The notes: generated by a model from the sequence alone, not told the origin. 64,000 nucleotides of DNA from Coffea arabica (GCF_036785885.1 NC_092323.1:7696501-7760500); one strand, 5' to 3'; numbered from the stretch's first letter, positions 35,843 to 47,620 are shown. Made by a program: numbers and translations.

Positions 35843-36422
35843 CATGAAACTCCTTTGACTGGCGCTAAACTACCTTTGAATCTAATCTCAGCAATTTCGA
35901 TGAGGCATGGAAATTATTCACCTCAGATTGTACAAGAAATTCTAGCCTGTAGGAAAATTTCCTAAGCTTTTGAGGTGTATACAGGAGACGAACATACACT
36001 CTGCTGATTAGCCAAAGGTATTCTTTTGTCATAAACCGGGTAGTAATACTTTTACTTTCCCCATGTCCAACGATATTCAGACTGGTATGCGAGAATAATA
36101 ACCGGAACAAGATCATTTTCCTACTCCTTCAATTTGCTGACGGTCCAAAGGTTGTAAAACACATGCTAGAAATTTTTTTTCCCCTTATTAATTCTTGGAC
36201 TCTGCCGCTTGATACCTAAATCCATCCAGAACTCTTTAGTCTATATTAATGGTGGAAGGAGGCCTCACAAATCGCAAGTCAACAACTTGTCCTGGTCTGA
36301 TTCCTGTTCAGTGGGGTAATTCTTAAATTTTGGCCGCCAAAGTTCGTTCGATATTTATTGTCCAATTATTAACTCCTCTTTACATTCCCTTCCTCACTCT
36401 TGCGCTCTACTCTTGCTCTACT

Positions 36423-37236
36423 ATGAAGAGCCAGTTCCTCCCGGAGACACCCTTTCCATCTGTGTACAACATCTTACTACTGATTCTCTTCATTCAATTC
36501 CCTTCCATTTTAGGCAACAACACCGAATGGTACACCAGCTGCACCAATTTGTTCAGTTGCGGGGGAATCAGCGGCGTTGATTACCCTTTCTGGGGTGGCA
36601 ACAGGCCTCAAGAATGCGGTCATCCTGGACTAGAGCTCATGTGCGAGGATAGCACTCCAACCATGGAGATTATGAACGTGAAATATCGGGTTCTTCAAGT
36701 CAATCCCAGTTCTCAAATCCTCAGAATCACCAGAAATGAATTTGCAATCAAGGATATCTGTCCAGAGAAATTGGTGAACACCACCCTCGATGCCAATCTT
36801 TTCGAGTATGCTTCGGGATACGTCAATCTTACGATCCAATACGGCTGCCCCTCTCTGAATATTCCCGTCCCGGCTCCAATAGCCTGTAATATCAACGGAA
36901 TCACTTACCGGAACGTTTACGTCGTTCCGGGGGCACAAGGGCCTGGAACTTGTCGGGCGAGCATATTTTTTCCAATTCATAGCACAGCTTTTGGAGGAAT
37001 TACTGAAGAGTTGTCAATTCTGGGGCAAGTAATGGTCAGCGGATTTGAAGTGCGATGGAAAGTGGATAGTATGCAATGCAATGAGTGCAGGAATTCGAAT
37101 GGCAGGTGCGGCTATGACCTCAAATCCAATCAATTTACTTGCCTATGTCCCGGAAATCAAGCCTCTGGTCACTATGGATGCACAAGCACATCAAGTGATG
37201 AAAATGGTAGCCCGCACGAGTCCATGGTTGTTTCAG
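36423..37236 (+). CDS. LRK10L-type ectodomain exon A (GUB_WAK_bind + WAK_assoc)
   Basis: A first exon of 271 codons plus one base. The ATG at 36423 begins a signal peptide of about 31 residues (NILLLILFIQFPSILG). The GUB_WAK_bind pattern follows: CTNLFSCGGISGVDYPFWGG, GHPGLELMCE. After several N-glycosylation sites comes the WAK_assoc C-terminus (CNECRNSNGRCGYD, CLCPG). The exon ends TCA G|GTACGC, phase 1. No kinase follows before the next ectodomain exon at 39587, so either this is a kinase-less remnant or it splices over 8.2 kb to the kinase exons starting at 45449. Read straight through, the frame stops at 37257-37259. Proteins of this type sit at the plasma membrane facing the cell wall; the wheat founder Lrk10 lies at a leaf-rust resistance locus. 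Confidence 0.85.
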
Positions 37237-39586
37237 GTACGCATTGGTTTACATGTTAATTATGACTATGAATCAACAAGTAAATTAAATGCCATGATCA
37301 GTCCATTTTACTAGATGATAGTTTTAAAAGTTTCGGATTTAAAAGGGTACGGTTGCCAAACAAAGAAAGTCTCAACTGGACTCATATGCGCAAGGACGTC
37401 GGGTTCTGTTTTTCTAGATTTTGATCATATTTCTACAGAGGAACCAGAATCATTGCTGAATTTAATTCTATCGTATCTCTCCCCGTTTCTTGATGCTTCG
37501 TGTTGGTTCCCTATACATGTCACTAGATTTTGAAAAATTTATACAGTAGTATGTGTTTTGATTTGTCTGTTTGTGTACTAAAACAGACGATGGTATTTCT
37601 TTTTCTTTTTCTGAAGAGTTGGGGTTTAGTTGGTAGGTAGGAGAAGGGCTGTTTGAGCCGTGGCGAAATAAATTCGAGTTTTAAGGTCATCGCTTTCATG
37701 GCGTAAGAGGAGCAGTCCATTCATAACCAAAAAACTAGCATTGCCTTCCTATGCTACGAGTGGTTCCCGATAGGACCCCAAGAAATGGTTGATGACACTC
37801 ACAGGACAAGTTGCTAGGTTGGGCTGAAACCATCTCGATCCTGACTTAGTATTTTTAAAAGTTCAACTTTTAGCCAAAATGGATTTTTTTTTAAGTGTAA
37901 ATTTATGAATCAAAATGGAACTCTATATTCAACAGAACTATTTTTTTCCCCCTTGGCTTATGATTATATATATAAAAAAAAAGGTATTCAAGTAGCTAAT
38001 GGTCTTGCTTTTAGTTGGTCTGGATTTTATAAAATCCGGTTACAAAAACTTAATGTTACTCCCTAGGTAATTATAAATTTTAACTTTTTTTGTCATTAAA
38101 AAAATTTATTATGAAAATATAAAAATAACTAAAAATATTATCATCAAAACTAATTATTCAAAAATCAAAATCCATAATTAGTTAAAATAATCAACCGAAA
38201 ATAGGCCTAACGTGCTTTGGATGCTAAATGAATGCATTAAAACTATTGGATGGCACACGTCCAAAATAAATTAAAAAAAAAAAAAAAGAAGAACCATAAG
38301 TAGAAGCCCAATAACAAACACTATCGAAAATGTGTGTGTAAAAAAAAAATGTCCAAAACACTAATACCGCACAAATATGCACTCTGTATAAAACTTCAAC
38401 AACTGATTGGGCCTTGGCCCAATATAACCTAAAAAGTACTCTAGAAAATTATGCATCTCATAAATAAGTTGGGGCGTGTGGCATTTGGGAAGACGCCATA
38501 TGTCACATGTGCATTTGCTGGAGTTGGGGATACACGTGTCATAGTCCTGAGAGCCTTTAAAAGTTGTCGGCTTTTAAGGTATTCTAGGGGTTTAGGTTTG
38601 CCTAACAAATTTCTTGCTTTCGTAAGAAAATGTCAGAAAGAAACTTTGCTGGGGTTGTCTGGGTTGGGTTGGTGGGCCCTCTTTAGGGTTTAGTAGCGGC
38701 TGCCCACGGGGCTTGGCCCTTGTCGGGGTTTCTATCCCACATCGGTACTGGGGGTTGGGGTTTGGGTAGATAAGTCTCCTGAGAGCCTTCAAAAGTTGCC
38801 GGCTTTTGAAGGTATTCTCGGAGCTTAGGTTTGTCTTACAAATTTCTTGCTTTCGTAAGAAAATGTCAGAAAAAAACTCACCAAGGTTGGAAGCTGGGAC
38901 CCCTTTCTCGATTAAATGCTGGCAAAAAACTAAGGGAGTCATTTTCATATCGACTAGCTTGGGGAAACTACCTCATATAGATTCCAGAATTGCATTGTAG
39001 TAACAAGTGAAAGAAGCAGTTCTGGGATCTGATAAGAGTAGCGTAAATCAATAATCAATGAAACTACTACCACTCTGCCTCCTCTTATTAACTTTTTTTT
39101 TTTCTCGCAAAAAATCAATCCATTAGTAATCTCACGTACCCAAAAGTTTTTTCTCCTCACACTCACTAACCAATAATAACAATAGTTTAAAAATGATGAT
39201 TACCAATAAGCTTTTCTGTAAACTTGGAGGGAGGTTTATAATGAACTATCAAAAGTCTCAGAGAGGTTTCTGTATACTTAATTTTTTATTTAGAGCTATA
39301 GCACCTTATTCTCCCGTCCACTACAGGGTTGAATTCAGATGGTTGTGACGCACTACCAAAATGTCAAAATGTTCAACATCACTTTCTTTCTTTGCACTCA
39401 TTTCTTCAATATTGAAAATTAGCTACACTGTTCTATCGACTAATAATGGCATTACTTGATCACCCCCAAAGAATTCCATCATCTTCTCTTAAATTTGCCT
39501 CCCCTCCCAACAACTACATCAGTGGCTAGCGATTTCCTTTGCAAAATAAATTTGTTCTCTTCATGATATCTTCTCCTCCAAAATAA
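37237..39586. other. Spacer between ectodomain exons A and B (possible intron)
   Basis: No kinase sequence is present. It holds AT-rich DNA and a pair of direct repeats of about 100 bases (38545-38645 and 38777-38880) separated by a segment with an RTCCCACATCG motif. It would be intron if exon A joins the distant kinase exons. Confidence 0.5.
38545..38880 (+). repeat. Direct repeat pair of about 100 bases
   Basis: Two copies (38545-38645 and 38777-38880) share TCCTGAGAGCCTT, AAAAGTTG, GGCTTTT and a nearly identical AAATTTCTTGCTTTCGTAAG tract. The spacer of about 130 bases is GC-richer than its surroundings and contains ATCCCACATCG. It could be a TRIM-like or other short retroelement; no primer-binding site was found. 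Confidence 0.55.
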
Positions 39587-40370
39587 ATGAAATCCCACAG
39601 CCCTTTACAGTCGTTCCCCACTGTTCTCTGTTTTCTCGCCTCTAGTATACTTCTTCAACTTCATCCCCTTTCAAGTAATCCGGCGGAATTTTATGAGACC
39701 TGTGGGAATGAATTCAGCTGCGGCAACATCACCGGAATAGGATATCCTTTCCGGGGATACGAAGATCCCGCATACTGTGGCTATCCCGGGCTAGAGCTAA
39801 GATGCGATCACAGCAGTAATGTTACAAGACTCGATATCAAGAACATGACATTTTGGGTCTTGGATATCCATCCAACCAGCCAGATTTTGAGGGTTGCTAG
39901 AGAAGACGTGATGGAGAACAACTGTCCTACTGATTTAGTAAACATGACTTTGGATTACACCCTGTTTGATTACTCCGCGAGTTATATAAACGTCACGTTT
40001 CTCTATGGCTGCCTAGTCAATGTACCCAATGTTCTTTTCTCATGTGGGAACAATAGTCTGTCTGTATTGCCTGGAGACCTTGGTGCTGGACTGTGTAAGG
40101 CCAGTGTGGTATATCCGGCACTTCAAACGGGTGATAGAGGATCCTTTAATTTTACGGGCTTGGATCAAGTCCTCCGGCAAGGGTTCGACATCAGATGGAT
40201 AGTGAATACTGGTATATGCAATGAGTGCACCAGGTCCGGTGGAAGGTGTGGGTACGGTGGTGGCACAAATCAAAATCAAAATCAAACTACTTGTTTCTGC
40301 CCAAATCCGCCCTATGTCCAATCTGTTGCTTGCTCATCAAATTCATCACCACCACCTTCACCTTCTAGAG
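39587..40370 (+). CDS. LRK10L-type ectodomain exon B (GUB_WAK_bind + WAK_assoc)
   Basis: 261 codons plus one base, from ATG 39587 to AGA G|GTACGC, phase 1. It has a signal peptide (VLCFLASSILLQLHPLSS), a GUB_WAK_bind region (CGNEFSCGNITGIGYPF, YCGYPGLELRC), several NxS/T sites and a WAK_assoc end (CNECTRSGGRCGYGGG, then a Pro/Ser-rich linker). The frame runs only to a stop at 40388-40390 if unspliced. The donor hexamer GTACGC is identical to that of exon A, and the phase matches the kinase exon. Like A, it has no kinase of its own before the next ectodomain exon. Confidence 0.86.
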
Positions 40371-41588
40371 GTACGCAAGCAAGCAAGTAGTAATAGAAGT
40401 AGTGGTATTTGCTTTTTAACTGTTTAGTCCTGATCATATCTTGATTTGCCGTGATCACGAGAGAAAACCCATCTTCTCCTAATTTGCATGGATGAGTTTT
40501 CTAGTGGAATAGGTTCTTTTTTTAGGTGATCGTCTCGTCTGCGCTCTTGTCATGGTTTACCAATATTGTTAGGCTTGCCGATACTTTGCCCTTTTGAGTT
40601 TTACCAAATAACGTTAGGCATTTTTTCAGATGGTTAGTGTCTGGCTTGCGCGGTGACCATTTGCTTATTAGCTTTATTTGACCTAATAGGAAGCGAAGAC
40701 TGGGCCACGTTATTGACTAATAATGCAGCAAAATAGAACTATAGAGCAATAGACACAAAAAAGCTTCTTCTAGTAGGCAACATTTTTGTTGTCTTTTTTC
40801 AAATAATGAGCAATCTTAACAGGTTTACCCCTCCCAGCCGTTTCGACTCCCAATTCCTCAGAAAACATCTTCCATTCCCACCTTGTTTCCTTCTACGATT
40901 CAACTTTTTCCGAAGGAAAGGAGTTTTATTTTTCTCCAATCCTTCCTGGATTTGCAATGTCTCGACAATTGTCTATTCTTTAATAGACTAAAGTTAGGAA
41001 AATAACGTCGTGGAACTCCTGCGTCACTCCTAAGGCCCCTTTTCTGGGATTTCATATTTCCCATTGACTTTGATCTTCCAAGAAAAAAACCAAAAAAAGA
41101 AAGAAAAAAGGACACGGTTTCTGCGCGTCTGTTGCAGCTATCACTATTCTAATTGCTGAAGCTGCTGTTCTCATTGATATCGTCCAAGGACCGGTAAAAG
41201 TCTTGACTTACCAAAACTTGTTGACCGTAACCCAAGTGCAAAAATTCCACATTTGTATGTTTCTTCAAAGATGCCACATCTTTTGTCCAGTTGTTTAGGC
41301 TATCAATTAATATTCCGCGTAACCCTTTTGTAACTACAGGTTCTCGGATTAGTTTAGACCGAGTCAGCCACTTTTTCATTCCAACGGAAGCTTCCATTCA
41401 TTTCAAAAACTTAACCAAAAAAAGACAGGCTCATCTTAGCCAAAAGCCCCAAAGGTCAAGTTCTTCAAGCTAAAACGACTTCTATGAAATATCTCTCGTG
41501 ATCTATTCCCACCAAACGAACTGGGAGGAACATTTCCAACCTGCAAACTCTTCCTAGTTCCCTACCCTTCTCTTCTCTCTGTCCAACG
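40371..41588. other. Spacer between ectodomain exons B and C (possible intron and promoter)
   Basis: No kinase or other gene is visible. The part just upstream of 41589 is probably the promoter and leader of exon C. Confidence 0.5.
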
Positions 41589-42342
41589 ATGCATTCCGAG
41601 GATCGCCTTCGAACCCTTTCGTTCTTTCTGACGATCACCAGCTTCACTTTACTTCACATCCCGAAATCTTTCAGCCAGGATCAACAACAATTTGAAACCT
41701 GCAGCGAGCCGTTTCGGTGTGGAAATATTGACTTTACTTATCCATTCTGGGGTGGGGATCGCCCGGAGAGTTGTGGCTATCCAGGTTTCAATCTAAGCTG
41801 CCAAGGGAACGTCCCTCGGTTTACGGTTGGCCCCGTTGCATACCGGATCCTCTCCTCTGTAGATACCTCATCTCAAACTCTTACCGTTGCCAGAGACGAT
41901 CTGTGGGATAATAATTGTCCTCAGTATCTCCATAACACCACCTTGAATTTCAACATCTTCAGTTACCCCAGCCAGGTCGATAACATCACTCTGTTCTATA
42001 ATTGCACCCAGCTTCCTACCAACATCCTTCAACAGCTAAATCAGTTTCCTTGCACCGTCAATGGTACCGCACCAACTACCAATTTTTTCCAGACAAGTAG
42101 TGCAGCCTTTTGGACTTCTTGTACTGATAACATCAGGGTTCCCATTAATCGCGCCGCATTTCCGAGTCTCTTCAGTAATACGGCCATATTCAATACTACG
42201 GATCTTCGAACCGCACTTACCACCGGCTTTCCTTTGCGATATGAAGCAAATAATACAGCCTGCAATAATTGCTCTAACACAGGTGGCCGGTGCGGGTATG
42301 ACACTCGTTCCAACTCATTTGCCTGCTATCCCAATAGAAATG
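41589..42342 (+). CDS. LRK10L-type ectodomain exon C (GUB_WAK_bind + WAK_assoc)
   Basis: 251 codons plus one base, ATG 41589 to AAT G|GTACGC, phase 1. It has a signal peptide (TLSFFLTITSFTLLHIPKSFS), GUB_WAK_bind (CSEPFRCGNIDFTYPFWGG, SCGYPGFNLSCQ), many N-glycosylation sites and WAK_assoc (CNNCSNTGGRCGYD). This is the last intact ectodomain exon before the kinase. Joined to exons 45449-45478, 45541-45918 and 46014-46942 it gives one open frame of 696 residues, a normal LRK10L length. The implied intron is 3.1 kb and contains pseudo-exon D. The broken copy at 63.1 kb is most like this exon. Confidence 0.87.
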
Positions 42343-44106
42343 GTACGCCCTCGTCATCCAAATCTTTAGTGTCAATCAGCTTGTGTAGTGGTCCTGTTTG
42401 TTCTTTTAATCTCATGGCCAATTGATCGGTCTTTCTCTTCATTTTGCTAGGCTGTTAGTTATAGATCTCTCCTTCTATATGGCATCAGGGGTTGTTCTCA
42501 TTATATTATTTCCTGAAAGCTTGGTTAGGTTAGGTATTCTAGACTTGTTAGTTAGTTTGTGGTATCTTCTTGGCTTCGCTTTCTTTCTCCTGATCTCCTT
42601 TATTTTTAACTTGTTACATGGCGTGCTCATCCATCACATTTGCAGATACTTTTCCATTATTATGACATAAATCGAGAAATATGAAGTTTTATGCAGATGA
42701 CCATTTGTTGTAGGATTTCAATGCTATGCATTCTTTTTTTGGTTGTTTCTGGTTCTTTGAATGAAAATGGTTAGTCCTCGTAAACCAAATGGTCCGATCT
42801 TGGGTTTTAGCAGATGTTGGGTGGATGAAGTTCAAAAGATAATTTGCTCTTAGATAGGCGTTATAGCCTTTCTTCTGCGTTTGATCTGAATATTTTCCTA
42901 TATTCAGATTTCATCAGGAGAAAAGCTTTGGTGCTATCCTTCAATCTCGTGCATTCTTTACATCATCAAAATTCCAGCCAAAAAAAAAAGAAAAGAAAAG
43001 AAAAAAATAGTTCTTGGTAGTTTGCTGCGTTTGATCTGATTTTTTCTAATAAAAAGAGTGCAACTTTTGATAAAATATATTAGTAGTACAGATAAAAGGA
43101 ATGTCAAAATGTGTGGGCGATTAATCTTTTAAAAAAATCATTGGACTACTGCTGACTCTTTTTTTTTCCATAAATCAAAACGGATATCAGTTAGCTATCA
43201 TTCGTAGTGGTTAGGGCTGTCAACGGTCCGGGTCTAGACCGTACCCGGACCGGATCCGTCAAATTTATCCGGGTATGGGTAGGGATTTAATTCTGTTATC
43301 CGGACCCGGATCCGGATCCGTTTTGTCAAACAAAAAATGGATCGGATACGGAATATAGTATTTCGACCCGTATTGGACTCGGATCTGGATATAAATGGAT
43401 TAATAATTTAAAATATATATATTTATTAATATAATTTGATTAGAATGATGTATTTGAGTAATCAATATAATTGGACCCGGATCCTAATCAATATAATTTG
43501 ATTAGGGTGATGTATTTGAGTAAGGTTAATTTGATTTCTTTTCTTATTTGATTTTTTTTGTATTAGTTAGAAATTAGTTTATAAATATATGTTTTTTTTC
43601 TCATTTTTGTTAGGAATTATAAATTTTGTTAGTTTTTTTTCGAGTAGACCCGGATCTAGATCCCGGACCCGTCGGATCCGGATCCGATATAGTGTACCGG
43701 GTCCGATCTGGAATAATGAATTTCGACCCGGACCGGCCCGTTGACAGGCCTAGTAGTAGTAGAATTTTCTTCGTCGTCTTCCCTCCTCCAATAAACAATT
43801 TTTTGACCCGACAAGACCATTCTCATCCATGATTTGCATTAAGAAATAGAGAGAAAGTTGTCCTTTTCTCTTCCCCACAAAACATTCATTGCACTGCTCA
43901 TGCACCGCGTCGGTCAACCAAAGACAGCTCCTCCCCGCCTTCCACCTGCCGCCTTCCGCCTTCTTGAACCCTTCAATCAACCACTCCAAAACAACTCTTG
44001 GGTAAAACAAAAGCAGTCTCCCCTCCCCCACCCCCCCCCCCCCGCGGGCCCCCAACCACACACACACACACCAACACCCCGGGGATCCCTGCACCCTTTT
44101 ACCAAA
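42343..44106. other. Spacer between ectodomain exons C and D
   Basis: AT-rich spacer containing a 541-bp hAT-like element (43212-43752). Just before exon D there is an unusual C-rich tract (about 44020-44045) followed by a short CA repeat. Confidence 0.55.
43212..43752. mobile_element. 541-bp hAT-like element with TAGGGCTGTCAACGG ends
   Basis: Left end TAGGGCTGTCAACGG, right end CCGTTGACAGGCCTA (14 of 15 inverted matches). The flanks are GTAGTGGT (43204-43211) and GTAGTAGT (43753-43760), an 8-bp target duplication with one change. The arms repeat GGACCCGGATCCGGATCC-like palindromes. There is no transposase. Confidence 0.8.
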
Positions 44107-44930
44107 ATGCCATCTCCTCCCTCCTCTCTCACTTGCAGTCCCGCTCTCCTGTTCCCAAATGCCTTTCACTCTCACTCTCATTCAATCTCTCCACGTCACA
44201 CCAATTATCTGCTTCGCTTCTTTACGTTGTCGTTTTGCGATGGCTTCTCCCCCACTGCCCCCACTTTCATTAACTGCGATAAAACCTTCAACTGCGGCTC
44301 CATCAGCAACGTCACCTTCCCCTTCACCGGGGGAGACCGTCCCGACCACTGTGGACTCCCCGAGTTCAGACTCTCCTGCCAGCAGCCCAACAATGTCGCC
44401 GAGTTGATTCACAACTCCGTCACTTAGCGAGTCCTCCAACTCGATCAGACCCTCAAATGATTGACCCTTTCCCGCTCGGACCTCTACAACAACACCTGCC
44501 CATCCCATTTCACCAATGCCACCCTCAATTCGACCTTCTTCTCCTTCGGCGACCAGGACGACGATGCTTTGAGTATAATCTACGGATGCAATTCCTCGGC
44601 TATGTCTATTAAGCCCCAGAATTTATTCAGTTGTAGTATTCCCGGAGTGAACTTTACGGATGCTTATTACATAGTCGGGCCGATTCCCAGTGACCCCATT
44701 TTGAGATTCATTAATTGCAGCGTCAGTGTTACGGTGCCAATACTGAGGAGTGCTGGGGCGAGGCTCACGAGTAGTGAGATAAGTCTTTCTGAGGCTTTAA
44801 CGCAGGGTTTTAGCGTAAATTATAGCGACCCGTCTGAGAATAATTGCTCCGAGTGTACCCGGGTCGGTGGGCAATGCGGGTTTGATTCGGATTTGGGTCA
44901 GCCCGTCTGCGTTTGTGGGGATAGGTTCTG
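44107..44930 (+). pseudogene. LRK10L-type ectodomain exon D, disrupted by two stop codons
   Basis: The frame from ATG 44107 encodes an ectodomain of the same family: CDKTFNCGSISNVTFPFTGG, HCGLPEFRLSCQ, then YNNTCPSHFTNATLNS and, near the end, CSECTRVGGQCGFD. It is interrupted by TAG at 44425-44427 and TGA at 44458-44460, both in frame, in the conserved segment linking the two halves (VTxRVLQLDQTLKxLTLSRS). The signal-peptide region is also atypical, and the end near 44930 lacks a phase-1 GTACGC donor like those of A-C; the nearest, GATAG|GTTCTG, is phase 2. It lies closest to the kinase and was presumably its original partner. Sequencing error is possible but would have to occur twice. Confidence 0.82.
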
Positions 44931-45448
44931 TGCATTGGCACCTCCCCTCTTTCTGAAGATAGTAAAAATGCTTCTGCAGCATTACAAGGTTGTAGTTTTG
45001 GTAAATTATTTGACTGCCTGGTTCCAAGACTCGGTTTTTGAATGTGTAGAAATTTAGAAATGGTAAAGCTTATTAGCGTTGGCTGACACTTGAATTTTGG
45101 ATGTCATTATTTTGATTTGTTTATGCTGATCTTGAATGATTTATGATGCTTGAAAGCGCTTGCATTAGTTCTTACGTGTCATGAGAAAATTATGCTGATG
45201 GTTTCACTAATCCCTGATTGTTGATGGTTTTATGATCATCCGCTACAACCACCCCTCTTAGGTTTATCAATGTGGTTATCCATTTTATAGCATCTGCACA
45301 TATTAGTGCTCTGCTACTGTGCCTGAACTTTCTTTTGTTCATATGTCCCCTATAAGACTGGTTTATCACTTGGCATCCATCATCATTATGTGGTTTTGTC
45401 TATCATATGTCTCAGTGCTAATGATTCTTGGTGTTTTGATTCTTGTAG

Positions 45449-46942
45449 GCAGTAAAAGTGGTCCCGGCACTCCCGTAGGTACTGCCTCATTCTAACTATA
45501 ATAACAAACTCAACTTATGCATCTGTGGTTATTGTCTCAGAGCAAAATCTTAACATTCTTGTTGTGTTCTCAGTTCTTGCTATAGTAGGTGCAGTCCTTG
45601 CTGGTGTGGGTCTTGGTTGGTTGATTTTCTGGTGTAGGCAACGGAGGAGACGGCTTGCTGCTGCTAAAGCTGCAGAGAGTTACCAAACTCAGAGCAAGGA
45701 TAATTCAACTACTCCTGCTAGCAAAGCCCCTACTTCTGTGCCTTCAACTGTTTTCACCAAAAGCATCCCTTCTTATCCTTCCTCAAAAACTGAATTTGGA
45801 AAAGAAAGCTCCTATTTTGGTGTCCAGGTCTTTAGCTACGGCGAACTTGAGGAAGCCACAGATGGTTTTTCTCAATCTAGAGAACTTGGAGATGGTGGCT
45901 TTGGCGCTGTATATTATGGTATGAACGCAAAACCTCATCCTTCATTTTTAATGAGCTAGTAGCAACAACCAAAGCATTGACTCCAGGGAATTTGTTTTTT
46001 GAACTTGAATTAGGTGTTCTTACTGATGGCCGCGTTGTTGCAGTCAAGCGGTTATATGAAAATAATTTTAAGCGTGTTGAGCAGTTTATCAATGAAGTTG
46101 AGATCTTGACCCGTTTACGGCATCCAAACCTTGTGACACTATTTGGATGCACATCCAAAAGAAGCCGTGAGCTGTTGCTCGTGTATGAATATATACCAAA
46201 TGGAACTGTGGCTGATCATCTACATGGGAAACGTGCCAGTTCTGGTTTGCTATCTTGGCCTGTCCGACTGAACATAGCCATTGAGACAGCTGATGCATTG
46301 GCTTATCTTCATAAATCAGATATCATACATCGTGATGTCAAAACCAACAACATCCTTCTAGACAATGACTTCCATGTAAAAGTCGCCGATTTTGGGTTAT
46401 CAAGGTTGTTTCCCAACGATGTTACGCATGTATCTACAGCTCCCCAGGGGACACCCGGATACGTTGATCCTGAGTATTATCAATGCTACCAGCTCACTGA
46501 AAAGAGTGATGTTTACAGCTTTGGGGTGGTATTGATTGAACTAATTTCATCGCTGCAAGCTGTTGATACTAACAGGCACCGTCATGATATAAATTTGGCA
46601 AATATGGCCGTCAACAAAATCCAAAACCATACATTACATGAATTGGTAGATTCAAGTCTGGAGTTTGGGACAAATAGCCCTATGAGGAGGATGACAACAT
46701 TAGTGGCTGAGCTAGCTTTTCGGTGTCTGCAGCAGGAGAGAGATATGAGGCCTTCAATGCAAGAAGTAGTGGATGCTCTTCGAGGAATTCAGAATGAAGG
46801 GTTGAGTACTGCAAAGGTGGAGGTGGTGCATATCCTGGTTGATGACGTCGCGCCGCTCAAGGATAATGTTGTCCCTACATCGCCTGATTCAGTTGTTCCT
46901 GATAAGTGGCTTAGCAGCTCGACACCAAATTCAAGCGGGTGA
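45449..46942 (+). CDS. LRK10L-type transmembrane and Ser/Thr kinase exons (shared kinase cassette)
   Basis: Exons 45449-45478 (30 bases), 45541-45918 and 46014-46942. All start in phase 1, so they accept the phase-1 donors of ectodomain exons A, B and C. Exon 2 of this set encodes a transmembrane helix (ILVVFSVLAIVGAVLAGVG) and a basic stop-transfer (RQRRRRL), then a Ser/Thr-rich juxtamembrane region. The kinase is complete: Gly loop LGDGGFGAVYYG across the last intron, VAVKRL, an RD-type catalytic loop HRDVKTNNILL, DFGLS, GTPGYVDPEY, and a C-lobe ending RPSMQEVVDALRGI. The whole is typical of LRK10L1.1/1.2 (At1g18390) kinases acting at the plasma membrane. I recall that the Arabidopsis gene makes isoforms from two first exons. 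A start codon is lacking here, so an upstream exon must supply it. Confidence 0.92.
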
Positions 46943-47344
46943 CGTTTCTGTCTGGCTATACTTCTTCTCTTGTAAAAAAAGATTGTACTAGAACAAAGTT
47001 CTTTGTTTCTCAATCGGTGACCTTTAGAGATCTTGGCATTTCATTTTTGAAAATTTATTGGCTTTTGCTGTTTCCTCGTAGCACTACACAGGAAATGTAT
47101 CTACTTATTCTGTAATAGAAAACATAAGCAAGTGATTATATCAATTATTGCAGAGTTAGAGGGAATGTACATATTGAATGGAGCTTCCAATACTTGCAAC
47201 CAAATTTGAGTACAAGGCAAATCTCTGGGTAGAATATACCAATATGTCTCCCAGAAAACGTAACAAGGAAAATGCCATGTTTACACAGAAATTCGAGTCA
47301 AGAATTCTTAACGTGTAAAAGTTTTGTTTTGAGTAGTCTGTGCA

Positions 47345-47424
47345 GCATTGATGGTCCAAACAATTGGCATTGATGGTCCAAACAATTGGCATTGATGGTC
47401 CAAACAATTAGCATTGATGGTCCT
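47345..47424. repeat. 22-bp tandem repeat, about 3.6 copies
   Basis: The unit GCATTGATGGTCCAAACAATTG is repeated at 47345, 47367 and 47389, then a partial copy. The third unit has one change. Confidence 0.9.
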
Positions 47425-47620
47425 CCATTTAATTTAATGCAATTGGGATTACTAAGCAAGAATGCACATAACAAAATGATGTTCTCTGACTGTTATTTTT
47501 TTTTTTTAAAGAATAGGTACCCATGATGTGCAACCTCTGGGGCTATTTTTTGCTTATTTGGTGAAAATTATCCTCTGATCACCACGCAACTTGACCTTAA
47601 GGGCTTAAGCCACAATCAAA

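Larger units (their letters stand above)
33347..36422. other. Repeat-rich spacer before the LRK10L array
   Basis: It contains three recognisable non-coding elements: a MITE at about 34046-34265, a GAGCTCGAG foldback repeat at about 34686-35095, and a CAGTGGCGGA-ended element at 35382-35842. No gene is supported. Confidence 0.6.

Noticed and set aside
37315-37533. ORF just downstream of ectodomain exon A as a possible second exon
   Set aside because: No transmembrane or kinase character and no acceptor in the right phase.
38734-38744. Plant snRNA upstream sequence element as evidence for a U6 or U-snRNA gene
   Set aside because: No U1-U6 snRNA sequence follows and the TATA at the required spacing is poor, so no snRNA gene is annotated; kept only as a finding.
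43858-44106. Longer N-terminus for ectodomain exon D
   Set aside because: The in-frame sequence upstream of 44107 is C-rich and low-complexity, without signal-peptide features; it is probably leader or promoter.
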